This document shows, in pieces, positions 11,040-23,000 of a stretch of DNA of 64,000 nt (positions are counted from its first letter, which is position 1; every line of letters begins with the position of its first letter). Origin of the DNA: Cryoendolithus antarcticus (taxonomy: Eukaryota; Ascomycota; Dothideomycetes; Cladosporiales; Cladosporiaceae); assembly GCA_002077065.1 (NCBI GenBank), contig NAJO01000044.1:62001-126000 (forward strand), given 5' to 3'. The position numbers and the translations under genes were made by a program. The notes below the pieces were generated by a model. The model saw only the letters and a list, made by a program, of their open reading frames with translations. It did not search any database and was not told the origin of the DNA.

Positions 11040-11594
11040 TCAAACGACCTGCCTCACCTTTCCCGTCTCGACCTCATAAACCCATCCGCTTACCTCCTTG
11101 CCAATCAACCCCTCATTACCCTTCAACCACCCCACATCCGCCCTCACCGCCTCCTCCAGTTCCGGGAACGGCTGGAAATCAAGGTCCTTCTCGATCTTTC
11201 CGCCCTGCTTCCCCACAGCTTCATGCGCAGCCTCGTTAGTAAACGTCAGCATGCCGCATCCGGTGTGCTTCACGAGCACGATCTCGCGGGTGCCGAGCAG
11301 GTGCTGGGAGATGAGGATCGAGCGTAAAGCGTCCTTCGCATTGCCGCCGGCGTTGCGGATTATGTGAGCGTCGCCGAGTGAGATGCCGAAGGCGGATTTG
11401 GGGTCGATACGAGCGTCCATGCAGGTCACTGGGGGAGTTAGCAGAGGAGGAGGGAGGAAGTGGAGGACTAGCTGGAGGTGCGGCGAACCGACGAGGTATT
11501 TCTTCGCGGGTGGGAGGGCGAGGTGGCCTTCGGTGAACTTCGAGGCGTACTGCTCGTTGGACTTGACGAGGTCTTTCTGAATTTGAGTGGCCAT
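11040..11594 (-). CDS. Beta-class carbonic anhydrase (small Cab-type)
   Basis: Two exons with a 60-nt intron (11488-11429) give about 164 aa. The intron is a multiple of three without a stop, so the unspliced frame stays open; splicing joins KKYLVV to TCMDARID and restores the family sequence. Zinc ligands are Cys38, His90 and Cys93 (VKHTGCGM), with the Asp40-Arg42 dyad in CMDAR. The enzyme interconverts CO2 and bicarbonate. The short length and RNAGGNAKDALRS match the small fungal and bacterial group rather than the larger plant type. The ATG at 11594 is chosen; an upstream in-frame extension is not ATG-initiated. No mitochondrial presequence is obvious. Confidence 0.9.
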   Translation of the reverse strand: MATQIQKDLVKSNEQYASKFTEGHLALPPAKKYLVGSPHLQLVLHFLPPPLLTPPVTCMDARIDPKSAFGISLGDAHIIRNAGGNAKDALRSILISQHLLGTREIVLVKHTGCGMLTFTNEAAHEAVGKQGGKIEKDLDFQPFPELEEAVRADVGWLKGNEGLIGKEVSGWVYEVETGKVRQVV

Positions 11595-12567
11595 CGTGAG
11601 GATGTTACGGTGCGCCTGCACTGTACTTAAGTCCTTGCTGTCCCGTCGTAGACCGTTCGACTATTCGCGGCATCGAGAGCCTGAGAATGCGTCTCACGCG
11701 CATTTGTATCATGGCGACTTCATCTGTAGCGCCCGTTGCATCCCCTCGATGTCGTGATTGCTAGCTACCAGTCTAGCTGTTCGAGTCTGTGGGAGTGCGT
11801 GGGGTAGGAGCTTCTGTCATTCATCAAGCTCTCATACAGTCGACACTTCCAAAGATATAAGTCTTGCTATCCAAGGAGTCTTGCGATTGGTGCTCAGAAT
11901 GCTGGATGCTGTTTCGACTGCGAGGCCGCACCTACCTTGGCTGCCAGCAATCCGACTGGGCGCCATCCGCAGTCTGGGCTGACCTCATACACTGCTGGAG
12001 CATGATCGCCCAGCTACAACCTGCAAGCTTCGCCTCACAGCCAACGACATCGTCGTCGTACGACACACACCGATACCCCTCCAACAAGCCATCGCCATGC
12101 ACTGGCAAAGGCAGACAGGCGGTCACCAATACTTGGCACTCTCGAAACGGCGCGCGTGAGGGCCACAATTCGCTTCATATTGCCGGTTCCAAGCTAGCCG
12201 AGCCCCTGTTTCGAGGCTCTGCGCCAGTCATTTCGCAGCAAGTCATTTCGCAGCGACTAGTGACCATGCCACTAACGATCAGGCGTTTGGCATACACGCC
12301 TTCGGACAGGTGACGACAGAGGTGAGGATGTAGGTTGGCATCATTTTCTTCGTGCATTTCTTCTCTCACATCTACCATCACGGTCAACAGCAGCACGGAC
12401 ATTCCTACACATTCCGACCGAGTTCCTGCGGTATTGACGCGTTTGGACGCGTTGGACGTTTAGCAACGGGCATTGCTATTGACGACGAGAATTGTTGACT
12501 ACATCTTTGAGTCGAGCGCATCTAATTCCAAGGGTTTCCCGAGCCTCTCACACACAACAATATCGTA
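11595..12567. other. Divergent intergenic region
   Basis: About 970 nt between the divergent carbonic anhydrase and MARVEL-type genes, containing both promoters. A short direct duplication is visible near 12230-12255 (catttcgcagc repeated as tcatttcgcagcga). No coding sequence supported. Confidence 0.45.
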
Positions 12568-13173
12568 ATGGCGATCTACGACAGCCCCAAGTTCATCCTC
12601 GGCGTGCGCGCCCTGCAAGGATTCCTCACGATCATCACCCTGGGCCTGACCGCATACGGTACGCTTGCCACTACGGTCTCTTGTGCATCGCAATTACATT
12701 ACTAACACCGTGCAGTCGCCGACTGGTGGTCCGGCTACTGGCATGCCTCCGCGCCTTCTCAAGTCAACTTCCTCCTCTTCTGCTCCGTCTGGGCAATTAT
12801 CGCCTTAATATACCTGATTGTCGTACCATGGAAGTTCTCGCACACTCAGGCGCACCACAAGTTTGCAATCCTCGGCTTTGAGGCTATCACGATGTTCTTC
12901 TGGTTCGCTGGGTTCATTGCGCTGGCTGTGTTCCTTGGAGACCGCGTGTGCTTCGGTAACGTGTGCAGTGCTGCGAAGGCCGCGGCTGCATTCGGCGCCT
13001 TCGAGTGGTATGTGCCTTGTCAGCGGTAAGGACTGAGTTCAGGTGCTGATGTTACTCGCAGGATCGCTTGGACCATCACGACCGTGCTAGCTGCGCTACA
13101 TGCGTTCGGCAGGGGCAGCGCTGGTTCGTCGCGACATGCGGATCCGAACCTGAATATGGCGGAGCGAATCTAA
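12568..13173 (+). CDS. MARVEL-domain-like four-span membrane protein
   Basis: Three exons (introns 12659-12715 and 13008-13061) encode about 164 aa. Four hydrophobic segments are visible: FILGVRALQGFLTIITLGL, then FLLFCSVWAIIALIYLIVV, FAILGFEAITMFFWFAGFIA and the span around EWIAWTITTVLAALHAF. This is the layout of fungal MARVEL/Nce102-like proteins, which organise plasma-membrane domains. FFWFAGFIALAVFL with nearby cysteines (DRVCFGNVCSAAKAA) matches the third-span and loop pattern often seen in these proteins. The short C-terminal tail is hydrophilic. Both splices keep the frame and sit at positions typical for the family. Function beyond membrane association cannot be stated. Confidence 0.8.
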
Positions 13174-13625
13174 GAATGGTGACAGAGGGGGAAAGCGCTA
13201 TGCGGTAAATGGGTAATGAGAAATGGGTGAAGTCGGATGCTGGGGATACTCAGGCAGGAGGGGAGCTCCCGGTGGCGTTTGGAGGGTCAAGATACCACCG
13301 CAATTCTATATTTTCGCTTTGATCATGTGATGGAACGCTTAAGAGTCTGTACATTGAGATGTGGTCGTGCAAATGCGACACTGCGGCACAGCAAACATTG
13401 GCTTGGCACTTCATGACAAAGGCATTTGTGATGGCGTAAGCGGGTGCCGACTGATCATCATTCGATGCGCTTCTAGACTCGCCTTCCACTATGACATTCG
13501 AGTTCCGCAACATTCACGACCACATTACTTTGTGAACATACCGTAAGTCCATTGACATTTCTCGATAGCATACCTCTTCCATTCCCACTTCACTCTCGCG
13601 CATCTCCCCTAGTCCACCACCCAGC
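13174..13625. other. Intergenic stretch upstream of the WLM gene
   Basis: About 450 nt between two plus-strand genes, with a pyrimidine-rich leader just before 13626. Nothing else recognised. Confidence 0.45.
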
Positions 13626-14720
13626 ATGTGCCCCAACATAGATCACGAGACACTTGAGGCAGAAGAGCAGTCAGACAATCCCGAGAACTTCTCACACAGC
13701 GATCTGGACGATGAGCCAGTGCCCAGTCTGTTCGACATAAGTGTCACTCTGCATGGCAAGCCTGTACGACTGCCGTTCCATGATGAAGACGCCACGATAC
13801 AAGATCTCTCAGACACAGTTGCCGAGGATCTTCGCATACCACCGACGAACCAGAAGTTCATGATCACGCCGAAGACTGGCTTGCTCAAACCGCCCTTCAA
13901 AGATCCAAGTCTTCGCCTGCGGACACTACAGGACAAGAAGATCGTGCTCATGGGCGCAACTACAGCTGAGGTCGAGGAGCTCGCTTCTGATATTGCCCTT
14001 CGCCAAGAGAGGATGTCAAAGCGTCGCGCGGCGCTGAATGCGGGACGGAAAGTCCGTGTGGAGAAGAGGAAGGACTGGAAGAAAGTGCAGGATGAGGCAA
14101 GATACTCGTTCCACACGATCAAGCCTCTGCCATACTTGCCGAACCCGGACAAAAGCCAGCGGTATCTTGAGAGGCTAGCAGCAGATCCTGGAATCAAAAG
14201 CTCGATGCGGAAACACGGTTTCTCAGTCGGTCTGCTGACTGAGATGAACCCTGCCGAGCACACTACGCACGAGTCGAGAACACTTGGGTTGAACAGGAAT
14301 AGAGGCGAGGTCATCGAGCTGCGATTACGGACAGATGCATACGATGGGTATCGGGATTACAAAGTCATTCGCAAGACGCTCTGCCACGAGCTCACGCACA
14401 ACGTCTGGGGCGATCACGACCAGAACTTCTGGAAGATGTGCAGGGAGATCGAGGCGGAGGTTGAGAAAGGCGACTGGACCAGAGGAGGACACAGTGTGGG
14501 TGGACAGGAGTTCTACAATGATCAGGATACAGGCCGGGATGTGGATGAGGAGGCCGACCATGGAGGGTGGTCAGGAGGGGAGTTTGTGCTGGGTGGAGGC
14601 GTTGACAGTAGTGGTGCTGCGGGACTGAGTCGGAGGGAGATCATGGCGAAGGCGGCGGAGGAGAGGATGAGGCAGATGAAAGAGGCGAAGGAGGCGAAGG
14701 ATGCTGCGAGTAAGCCATGA
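13626..14720 (+). CDS. Ubiquitin-like + WLM-domain metalloprotease
   Basis: A single exon encodes 364 aa. Residues about 36-112 form a ubiquitin-like fold (FDISVTLHGKPVRLPF through DKKIVLMG). Residues about 150-280 are a WLM (Wss1p-like metalloprotease) domain with the zinc motif HELTH (His254, Glu255, His258) and third ligand His264 in WGDHDQNFW. The WLM family includes Wss1/SPRTN-type proteases that cleave DNA-protein crosslinks; the ubiquitin-like fusion form is a separate, widespread fungal branch. The C-terminus is low-complexity and ends in a charged helix rich in Ala, Lys and Glu. The Glu and all three His ligands are intact, so catalysis is plausible. A 223-codon antisense open frame is a shadow of this gene. 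Confidence 0.9.
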   Translation: MCPNIDHETLEAEEQSDNPENFSHSDLDDEPVPSLFDISVTLHGKPVRLPFHDEDATIQDLSDTVAEDLRIPPTNQKFMITPKTGLLKPPFKDPSLRLRTLQDKKIVLMGATTAEVEELASDIALRQERMSKRRAALNAGRKVRVEKRKDWKKVQDEARYSFHTIKPLPYLPNPDKSQRYLERLAADPGIKSSMRKHGFSVGLLTEMNPAEHTTHESRTLGLNRNRGEVIELRLRTDAYDGYRDYKVIRKTLCHELTHNVWGDHDQNFWKMCREIEAEVEKGDWTRGGHSVGGQEFYNDQDTGRDVDEEADHGGWSGGEFVLGGGVDSSGAAGLSRREIMAKAAEERMRQMKEAKEAKDAASKP

Positions 14721-15441
14721 TGGAGTATGGACTTAGACGCCCGCTTCAACGCGCCTTCACCGTTGCCTTCTCATGTTGACAGCATCGCGCGTCGTCGATA
14801 TTTCGATACCCGATGTCTACACCTTCGATCTTACAAGAGTGACGTTAGCGTACTGTAGAGCTATCCAGTGATGAGGCATTTATTTCCTAGTGACATCTTG
14901 GCGATTTGCCCCAAACGCCTCATGCAAGTTGCCTCGACACTGCATTTACACCTCGCATGAAGCCTTGTGAGAGCGCTCAAAGTCCAAGACTTGCACACAG
15001 ACCACTCAGTAGGTTCGGTGACAAGGCCGAAGAAGAGGACCAAGGCGTATCCTTGACAGCACTTCTTCGCTAAGGGTGGGTCCAAAGCGGGTGGTAGTGA
15101 CTACATTCTCCAGCCAAGAGAAGAAGCTTATCAGAACGTGCAGACCTTATATCCAACGTAGAACCTCTTCAAACCTTCTTCTCCGAGACCGCCTAACCAG
15201 TGCATGTGTCTTTGGAGGGGCTGGTAGAGAGAGTGACGTCCGTGTACGACACATCCAGATACAACGGCGCAACCAATTCGCCACATCGAGCAAACCAATC
15301 GACCCAATGATTCAATAACACACGCCCAGCCCAGCAGACCTGGGCCAATCCCACCACTCTGGGACTTCGGGAGTGGGCGAAAGTCGAAGCGAGTGCGGTA
15401 ACACCAAGTAAAGGCGTCAAGACGCCACGCATATCACCAAA
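14721..15441. other. Intergenic stretch upstream of the antiporter
   Basis: About 720 nt without recognisable coding potential. It holds the WLM gene 3' end and the antiporter promoter. Confidence 0.45.
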
Positions 15442-17453
15442 ATGCCTACCCTAGTGGTAGTAAATTTCAACATCATCTGCGCGACCCTAGGTGGCTTCAT
15501 CACAATCTTTGGGCTGGTCTCCTATCTACTCAAGGAGAAATTCTACCTCTCGGAAGCTTTAATTTCGACAATCTTCGGGGTCATCTTCGGTCCTCACGCC
15601 GCGGACTTCATACGGCCGCTTGACTATGCAAATGGCAGCGAGATAGACTTGGAGACGATCACTCTGTACTTCACTCGACTAGTGCTGGGCGTACAGTTGG
15701 TCCTTGCTGGCGTACAGCTGCCAAGCAAGTACCTCTGGAAGGAATGGAAGAGTCTCTCGATCTTGCTCGGACCGGGCATGTGCATTATGTGGATGTCTAC
15801 GTCTTTACTAGTCTGGGGACTGGTGCCTGACATCTCGTTTCTATTCGCGTTGGCTGTGGGAGCTGCTGTCACACCTACAGATCCTATCTTATCCAACAGC
15901 ATTGTCAAGGGTAAGTTCGCGGATAAGAACATTCCTCGCGAGCTACAGAAGATCATTATCGCTGAGTCTGGCGCGAATGATGGACTTGGCTACCCGTTCT
16001 TGTTCCTCGCGCTGTACCTGATTCAGTACACTGGAGATCAGGGACTGGGCACTGCCGGCGGTGGAGCAGGGAAAGCGATCGGGCTTTGGTTCATCGAGAC
16101 ATGGTGCTACACCATCTTGCTCTCTATCGCGTATGGTGCGGTCGTTGGCTGGCTGGCGAAGGAGCTCCTTCACTGGGCTGAGGAGCGTCACTATGTCGAC
16201 AGGGAGTCGTTCCTGGTGTTCGCGATCACGCTGGCTGTAAGTACACGACTTTCGCATCTGCAACGCATTGCTGACAACGATGACAGCTCTTCATCGTCGG
16301 CACATGTGGAATGATCGGGTCTGACGACGTTCTCGCATGCTTCATCGCCGGTAACGTCTTCACCTGGGACGACTGGTTCCGCCTTGAGACAAAGGACGAT
16401 TCACTGCAGCCGACGATCGATCTGCTGCTCAACTTATCAGTGTTCCTCTGGTTCGGTGCAGTTTGTCCATGGCATCTCTTCGTCGAGAACACAGTCATCC
16501 CGATCTACCGCCTGATACCATTGGGCATACTGGTACTGCTGCTTCGTCGACTGCCGATGGTATTGTGCTTCCACCACTTCATCCATCAAGTCGAGGACAT
16601 CCGCCATGCTCTGTTTGTGGGTTTCTTTGGACCTATTGGCGTGTCAGCGATCTTCTACCTGTACATCGCAAGGGAGTTCCTGCACACCCTCGAAGTGGAT
16701 GGCCACCAGAGGGAAGACGCCGCCCAGCTGTCCGAGGTCCTCATGGTCGTCATCTGGTTCCTCACCATCTGCTCGATCGTCGTTCACGGTTTGTCGATCC
16801 CACTTGGCAAGTTTGGCCTGTATCTGCCACGGACAATCTCGATGGCATTGTCTTTCGAGAACAGATCGACGAGCTGGAGTCGGACTCGCTCGTCTGAAGA
16901 CCGCCACACGCGATCTGAGATCGACAACAATCGTCAAGAGCGTGTGCTTGGCTCGGTCTTCCGACGTCGCCGACCTGCGACAGAGGCTGATACGACTAGC
17001 AGCCGCACTGGCCTTGTGCCTGGTACAGTGTCACGTATTGGGAGGTACATATTCAGTGACATCCGTCGACCGCATGGCGCGACGGTTCACGGAGCGGACG
17101 GCATCCGCGGCGAGGTGGATGAGACCGATGACAACAAGTCACAGCCTGGTGGCGACTCCCCTCCGCGTGGACGCCCGACTATCTCAGCACCTACAGATGG
17201 ACGCGTGATGGGCCATGCGATCGCTAGGCAGGATGCTGTGGACAACGGTCCAGATTGTCCTCCACGTCCGAGTGCGATCTCGGCGTCCAATAGTGCAGTG
17301 CCCTCACGTGTGCAGAGTCCCGCCGCTGCGAGAGGTGAGGGTACTACGGGTATGCCGGCAGGCTGGCAGAGGAGCATTCGCTTTGGTGATGAAGTGGCGG
17401 CAGGAGGATCTGTAGCGAAGACTGGTAACGAGCAGGTGCTGGACATTCGGTGA
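15442..17453 (+). CDS. NHA1: Plasma-membrane Na+(K+)/H+ antiporter, NHA1 type
   Basis: Two exons (50-nt intron 16237-16286) encode about 653 aa. Around 12 spans occupy residues 1-430. They contain the CPA1-type fungal signature TPTDPILSNSIVKGKF and ESGANDGLGYPF, where the Asp pair is expected to carry cation and proton exchange. The splice joins FAITLA to LFIVGTCGMIGSDD, another conserved span. After the last span a hydrophilic cytosolic tail of about 220 residues is rich in Ser, Arg and Gly; tails of this kind are regulatory in Nha1 proteins. Function is efflux of Na+ or K+ in exchange for protons, supporting salt tolerance and pH homeostasis. The ATG at 15442 precedes the first span by 3 residues and matches the family start. 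Confidence 0.92.
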
Positions 17454-17612
17454 AAGTCTGCAAAAAGGACGATATCCTCGACGTGGGTATGCCACCACAA
17501 GGAGATGTTGCTGCTGCACCGGATGCGTGCGCAGAGCGGTTGGCAAGTCCGATTTTAGCCTAGGCTGTACGAGCTCTCCTCATGTATCGTACCAGGCAGA
17601 CCTTATCTCCGC

Positions 17613-19348
17613 TCAATCATCGAAGATATCGTAGTGATGGCCGTCGTACCTCAGATCTGCCTTCTGGACCTCTACTGCATGCAGCGTGGTCTTGCCCAGG
17701 GAGTCTGTCCGCAATTCAGGGACTAAGCACGTATAAGCGACTGACCTACAGGCATCCCTGTACATCTCCATCGCTGGATCGACAGAAGCCATGCCGCAAC
17801 AATCATGGTGTGGCTGGAACAACAGGACCTCCAGACCGCGGCGTTCGTCCTGTTGTCGAGCTTTTGCAAACGTGCGGAAGATCTCGGCCGCGGGCTGGAG
17901 GTAGGAGCTGGCAAGTGCGCTCATGTGCCAGCCAAGAAGGCGCAAAGCTTTCAATGCCGGGAGACCCAGAGCGATCTTCCGAATGAGACCAAGGAAGTCA
18001 CGGCGCACGTTCTCAGTATCGGGAGGTACTGTCATATTGTCCAGCCAGACCGCCAGGTTCTCGATCCTAGGCGATTGTCCAAGCAATACATCCAGCAGCG
18101 CAGATGGGCAAGGATGTGCCTGGCGACCCCGTTCGACCTCGTCCCATTCTGCTACGCTGTATGAAAACGTTCGCAGTGTCGATGTGTGTCTGACAAGACT
18201 CTCTAGAGCAAGCATGGGAGGCGCAGTATTCCTGATGATCGCATGTATGGACAAGTGGGTGAGCCCAGTGCAGAGCATCAGCAGATCGGAAAGCATTGTC
18301 ATGTCTACAGAATCATGCCGATGACAAGAGACCTGAAGCTTCTTCAACCGAGGCGGGTTTTTACGAAAGTGGCCCAGAAGACCAGGGAGAAGCCGTCCGA
18401 TTGCGCGTAATCCTACGATGTCTAACGTGACCAAATAGGAAAAGTTTACATTGACAAAAAGACTCCTGTCGATATAGGTGAGATCCAGCTGACGTAAGCT
18501 CAAACGTGCTAGTTGCAGCGGCTGTGCCAGGTCGCAAGAATCGTCGTAGTTGAGGAGTCCTCTCCAGAAGCCCAGATGTACCCGGTCAGACGGCCACATG
18601 GGCGGCATCGCACCGCCCACCAGCTCGAGGCTGGTCAGCATGCCAGAGCGCTTCAAGAGCTCGGCTGATCTTCCCAGACTACCATCTGTAGCCCGCAAGC
18701 TGAGATTTGTCAACTCAGACGTCCACGGCTTCGACAAGAGGATTGGCTGGACTAAGGATCGGGGTTTGGGATCGATTTCGGCTATGCCCATACGAAGAAC
18801 CTTGAGCGTGCGTTGCTGCCTGGCTATCTTCCCTAGCAAGGCTTCGCTCATGTCTAAGTTGGAGGGAAAGCTTGGCTCCGTAGTTAGTCAATCAATGTCG
18901 TGCTCGCGCCAGCTTGCGTTGGAGAAGCATTCACGACCTACCTGATGCCAATGAGACTGTGTATGGGCAGTAGTCCTAGCGCGACCGTGACATCTTCGTG
19001 CATTCGGCGCACCTCGCGAACCGTGATTTTTATGCGCATTCGGCACACCTCGTGTACCTGCTGTCGCGTAGTGAACGAGAGGTAGCGTACATGCTTGTGT
19101 CCAGAGTGATCTGCGCGGTTGAATGCACGCGCGAACGGATCCTCCAAGCCCAGGCGGACGTGCCGATACAGGGCTGGTGCTGCTGCAGCCCGTAAGGACT
19201 TGCACACGAGACACAGCTGTCGTAGATCGTTCGCTCTCTTGATGTACCCGATGATAGTGAGAAGGAGCTCGGCTATCAGCTTGTCCAGTGTCGCGACTGC
19301 CGCGACTGGACCTGGTAGTAGCTTAGAGTATGGCGGAGGGGGATCCAT
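17613..19348 (-). CDS. F-box-like protein with leucine-rich-type repeats (copy 1, full length)
   Basis: Best model: three exons with introns 18941-18871 and 17749-17705, about 539 aa. The N-terminus (LIAELLLTIIGYIKRANDLR then CLVCKSLRAAAAPALY) is an F-box-like helix bundle, the part that would dock to Skp1. The rest is an irregular run of leucine-rich segments (LTSLELVG, LRQLDLTYI, LKALRLLGW), suggesting a substrate-binding solenoid. The start at 19348 is the first true ATG; the frame further upstream begins with GTG. The 45-nt second intron is a multiple of three and unproven, but removing it gives a 30-residue ungapped match to two other copies in this window, ending in YDGHHYDIFDD. A role in ubiquitin-ligase targeting is inferred from architecture only. 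Confidence 0.72.
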
Positions 19349-20037
19349 GGTCTCGGCAACCACGGCGATGTGTCTCGCTTCCACGGTCTAGTCGCTCAAG
19401 GCCTGACTTCCCGAGACCCGCGCTTCCCAGTGCTACACCTCTCCTGCAGCACTGCGAATCAAAGTCACTATAATAATGTGTGTTAGGTCTAGAAGCAGAA
19501 TCAGGTCGACAGTACGGAGTTTGCCGAGACCTCGGTACCCGGCGATAGTTTCGCGCATCCCAGATCTTTGAGTGCTCCTTAGCTTTTAGAGCAACCAAAG
19601 GAAGGTGCGATTTGAACGTTGCTCCTGCCGCGCACAGCAAGTTTGCATCGCACCTGCACCGAGACGAGTCTCGCATGAGATTGACTATCCTCCTAGATCA
19701 CAGGCTACTAGGCCGCTTAAGGGCGGTAATTGACGATATCTGCATAACCGGACTATATCACTCGATCGAAAGCGTAAGACTACAGAGTCCGCAAATACCT
19801 GTGGAACCATTGTAAGCAACTCCCGTACTATGCAGGAGGAACAAAGACGAGCCTGCTTTGCAAAGGATATACGCAAACGTTCACAATTTGTGTTTGCGGG
19901 ACGGGTCTGCATAGCACGACGAGTGGCTGTGGATGAAACGAAACCCTCTTAGGCAATAGTAAAGCAGTGAACATTTGGAGGCGGCGATTGCAAGTCAATT
20001 GCTGGCAAGTGAAAATTGTATATAGTGGTTATATCTA
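19349..20037. other. Intergenic stretch, AT-richer than its neighbours
   Basis: About 690 nt between the F-box gene start and the ABC transporter 3' end. The segment 19920-20040 is visibly AT-rich. No coding sequence or structured repeat recognised. Confidence 0.45.
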
Positions 20038-23000
20038 CTAGCCCTTTAACCGCAGCATCCGCTTTACAAAACCCTTCTTTCTCGGCTGTGTCAGCGCGGC
20101 ACCCTCCTCCTGCACATTATGCCTCGTCACGATGCTCAAGAACACCTGATCTAGCGTCGCCTGGCTGACAGAGTAGTACTCAAATCCCAACCTCTCCTTA
20201 CTTCGCTCTAGCTCGGCAAACAACGCAGCAATGCCGTGACCCTTCGCACCAACGACCTTGACTTCGTCGTCGTTGTACACAGCCGTCCGATCGTTCGGCA
20301 CGCTTAATCGCATCTGCCCGTGAAAGCTACGGTCTTCGGTCTGCGCGCTGGGGAAGGTCTGCGAGATAAACGTCTTGATGTCGTTCATCACTGCGGTCGA
20401 GGTGTGTGGCGCGTCCTTGTGCACGAGATGGACATGGTATGCGTCGCCATGCTTCTTCCTCAAATCGTCTGAAGTGCCTAGCGCCAACATACGCCGTGCC
20501 ATGATGCCAGCGCGGCTCGCGAGAGCGTCAGCCTCTTCCATGGAGTGCGTCGTCAAGACCAACGCGCGGCCGGCAGAGATGCTGCTCAGTGTCCGCCACA
20601 TCACGCGCTTCGAAGCGGCGTCCATGCCTGAGCTAGGCTCGTCGAGCAAGAGCACAGTCGGGTTACCGATGAGTGCGATACCGAGACTGAGCTTGCGCTT
20701 GTTGCCTCCGGAGAGCTTTGCAGCCATGCGAGACTTGAACGGCGCGAGACCGACTGCATGGATGACTTGCTCGACGTTATGTTCGACGTCTTTAATGCCG
20801 CGAGCACGGGCGTAGAAGCGCAGGTGCTCGACGGCGGTCATCTGGTCCATGGCATCGAATTGAGGACAGACACCCAGGCTTTGGCGGGCTGCCGCACGCT
20901 GGGCGATGATGCTCTTGCCCTCAATAAGGATGTCGCTTGACCTGGCACTTGGTCTGCTATCACCACGAATGAGCCCGATGGTCGTTGACTTGCCGGCACC
21001 ATTGGGTCCGAGTAGGGCGAAGACTTCGCCTTCAGGAACGGCGAAGGTGACATTTTGGACGGCGATATTGGAGCCAAATGCTTTCGTTGCGTGCAGTACA
21101 CGGAGCGAGTCGCTGCAAGTGTCCGCTCTTCGGGCTTCGTCAAATACCTCCGGGTCAACCTCTTCTGCCTCCTCGACTTCTTGCGAGCGAACCTTCCTTC
21201 TCGTCAGGAAAGCCGGCTGCCAGCCACTGTCCCACCATATCAAGAAACCGAGCATGATCGCAGATTGCAAGATGAGGTATAGTATTGGCCCGCCGTACAC
21301 TGTCATTGCACCAGGATAGGAAGCGATATCGTTGCCCCTGCATAGTATTGAGAACTCGTTGAAAGTTAGCAGCAGCGCCCTCAGCAGATTGCCAGCCGGG
21401 AAGAAGGCGGCGATCACAAAGTGCGCAATGTTCACAGTCTTGTCGACACTGGCCGCCGGTATGTAGGTCTGTATGCAGAGGTATGCGATGAAGTAGATCA
21501 GAAAGAAGCAGCATTGTCCGCCAGCAGCAAAAGCGAAGGTGGCGAGCTGGCTGGTGGCGAAAAGCGAGACAACATAGCTCATCAGCAATGCCGAGAGTCC
21601 GTAGAATGCGAAGACAACGAAGAGGTAGCCTGGTGCATAAAGCGCTGACGACGAAGCCGTGAAGATGATAATGGTGACCGCACTGACGATCAGCACAATG
21701 CAGAAGTCGAAAAGCGTGTATGCGATCCAGAGAGGTCCAGCACGAACACCGTTGCTGTAGTGGAGGGCTCGGACGTTGCGGATTCGTTCAGTATTGGTGT
21801 ACAGCGAGAAGAACCCGGGGTATGCGCACATGGCTAGACCAAAGTATAGGATGAATTGCAAGCTCTTGCCGGCAGACGGCGCAAATGGGATGTCAAATGC
21901 CTGGAAATTGGTCGAGATCGGGAACCCCAGCAAGCTAGTATCGAATAGGTTCTGCATGATAATGGCGTAGTATAGCTCATAGTTGCCACGATGGGCGAAT
22001 GTCGGCGTGCTGCCGAGGAAGAAGCCTCCAGGGTTGGTCTGGCTGTAATTGGCCGAGACGTAGTCGTCGAACGATCGCAAGCTATCGACGCTCACGAGTC
22101 CTTCAAATTGTCCGACGCTGCCGGAAGGTCCAGCGGGAATGGTCGCGTTGCCACGCGATAGGATCAAGGCTTCAAGGGAGTACAGGTCTGACGCAGAGAC
22201 GCCGCTTCCAGGAGTGCACGTCAACGCCTCAAAGCCCTTCAAGAAGAGTGTGACCAAAGCGCCTGCAATGATGGGGATGGCTAATGCAGCCAAGTATGGT
22301 AACGAGTTGCGCCGCAGGATCACGAGGCGCTTTCGGAACAGCACCCAGACTTGTGCGAAGAACGACAGACTCCGACCCTTGGCAAGCTGAATACCGCCCT
22401 TCTCTGTCGGCGCCACTTGATCAGTCGACGACACAGGTGATATTGGGGCGCGTACGTCCTTTTCGAGCTCTTCCTTCACTTCTTCGGCGAGCTTCAGGAA
22501 GACGTCTTCGATGGTCGGTCCATTGACTTGGTAGTCACGCACGCCAACTTTCTCAAGCTCGCTTACGAATCGTGCAGCAGCTCCAGAATTGGCGAGCTGG
22601 TACACGGTTTGGTCGTGCAGCACTTGCTTCGGCAGTGCTTCGAGAGCGGCAGGTAAGGGTTTGCTATCTTCATGGTAGATGCGGACGCGATAGCCACCAC
22701 CAAGCTCGTGCTTGAGGGCGACTGATGAGCCATTCGCGACTAAGCGACCCTTCGACAAGATCGTGATGTCGTCAGAGAGCAGGTCGGCTTCGTCCAAGAA
22801 GTGCGTCGTCAAGATCATTGATCGTCTGCCCCGCTCAGCCAAGATAATGTCCCACACCTTCCGTCGCGAGAGCGGGTCGATACCGCTGGACACTTCATCG
22901 ATCAAGCAGGTGGTCGACCCGCCAGTCAACATCATCGCCAACTGACACTTGCGTTTCTGTCCACCGGACAAAGTCGCGGACTTTGCGTTCATCTTGTGAT

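Noticed and set aside
13643..14314. 223-codon minus-strand open frame opposite the WLM gene
   Set aside because: Codon-bias shadow of the plus-strand gene, rich in Ser/Arg with no recognisable domain.
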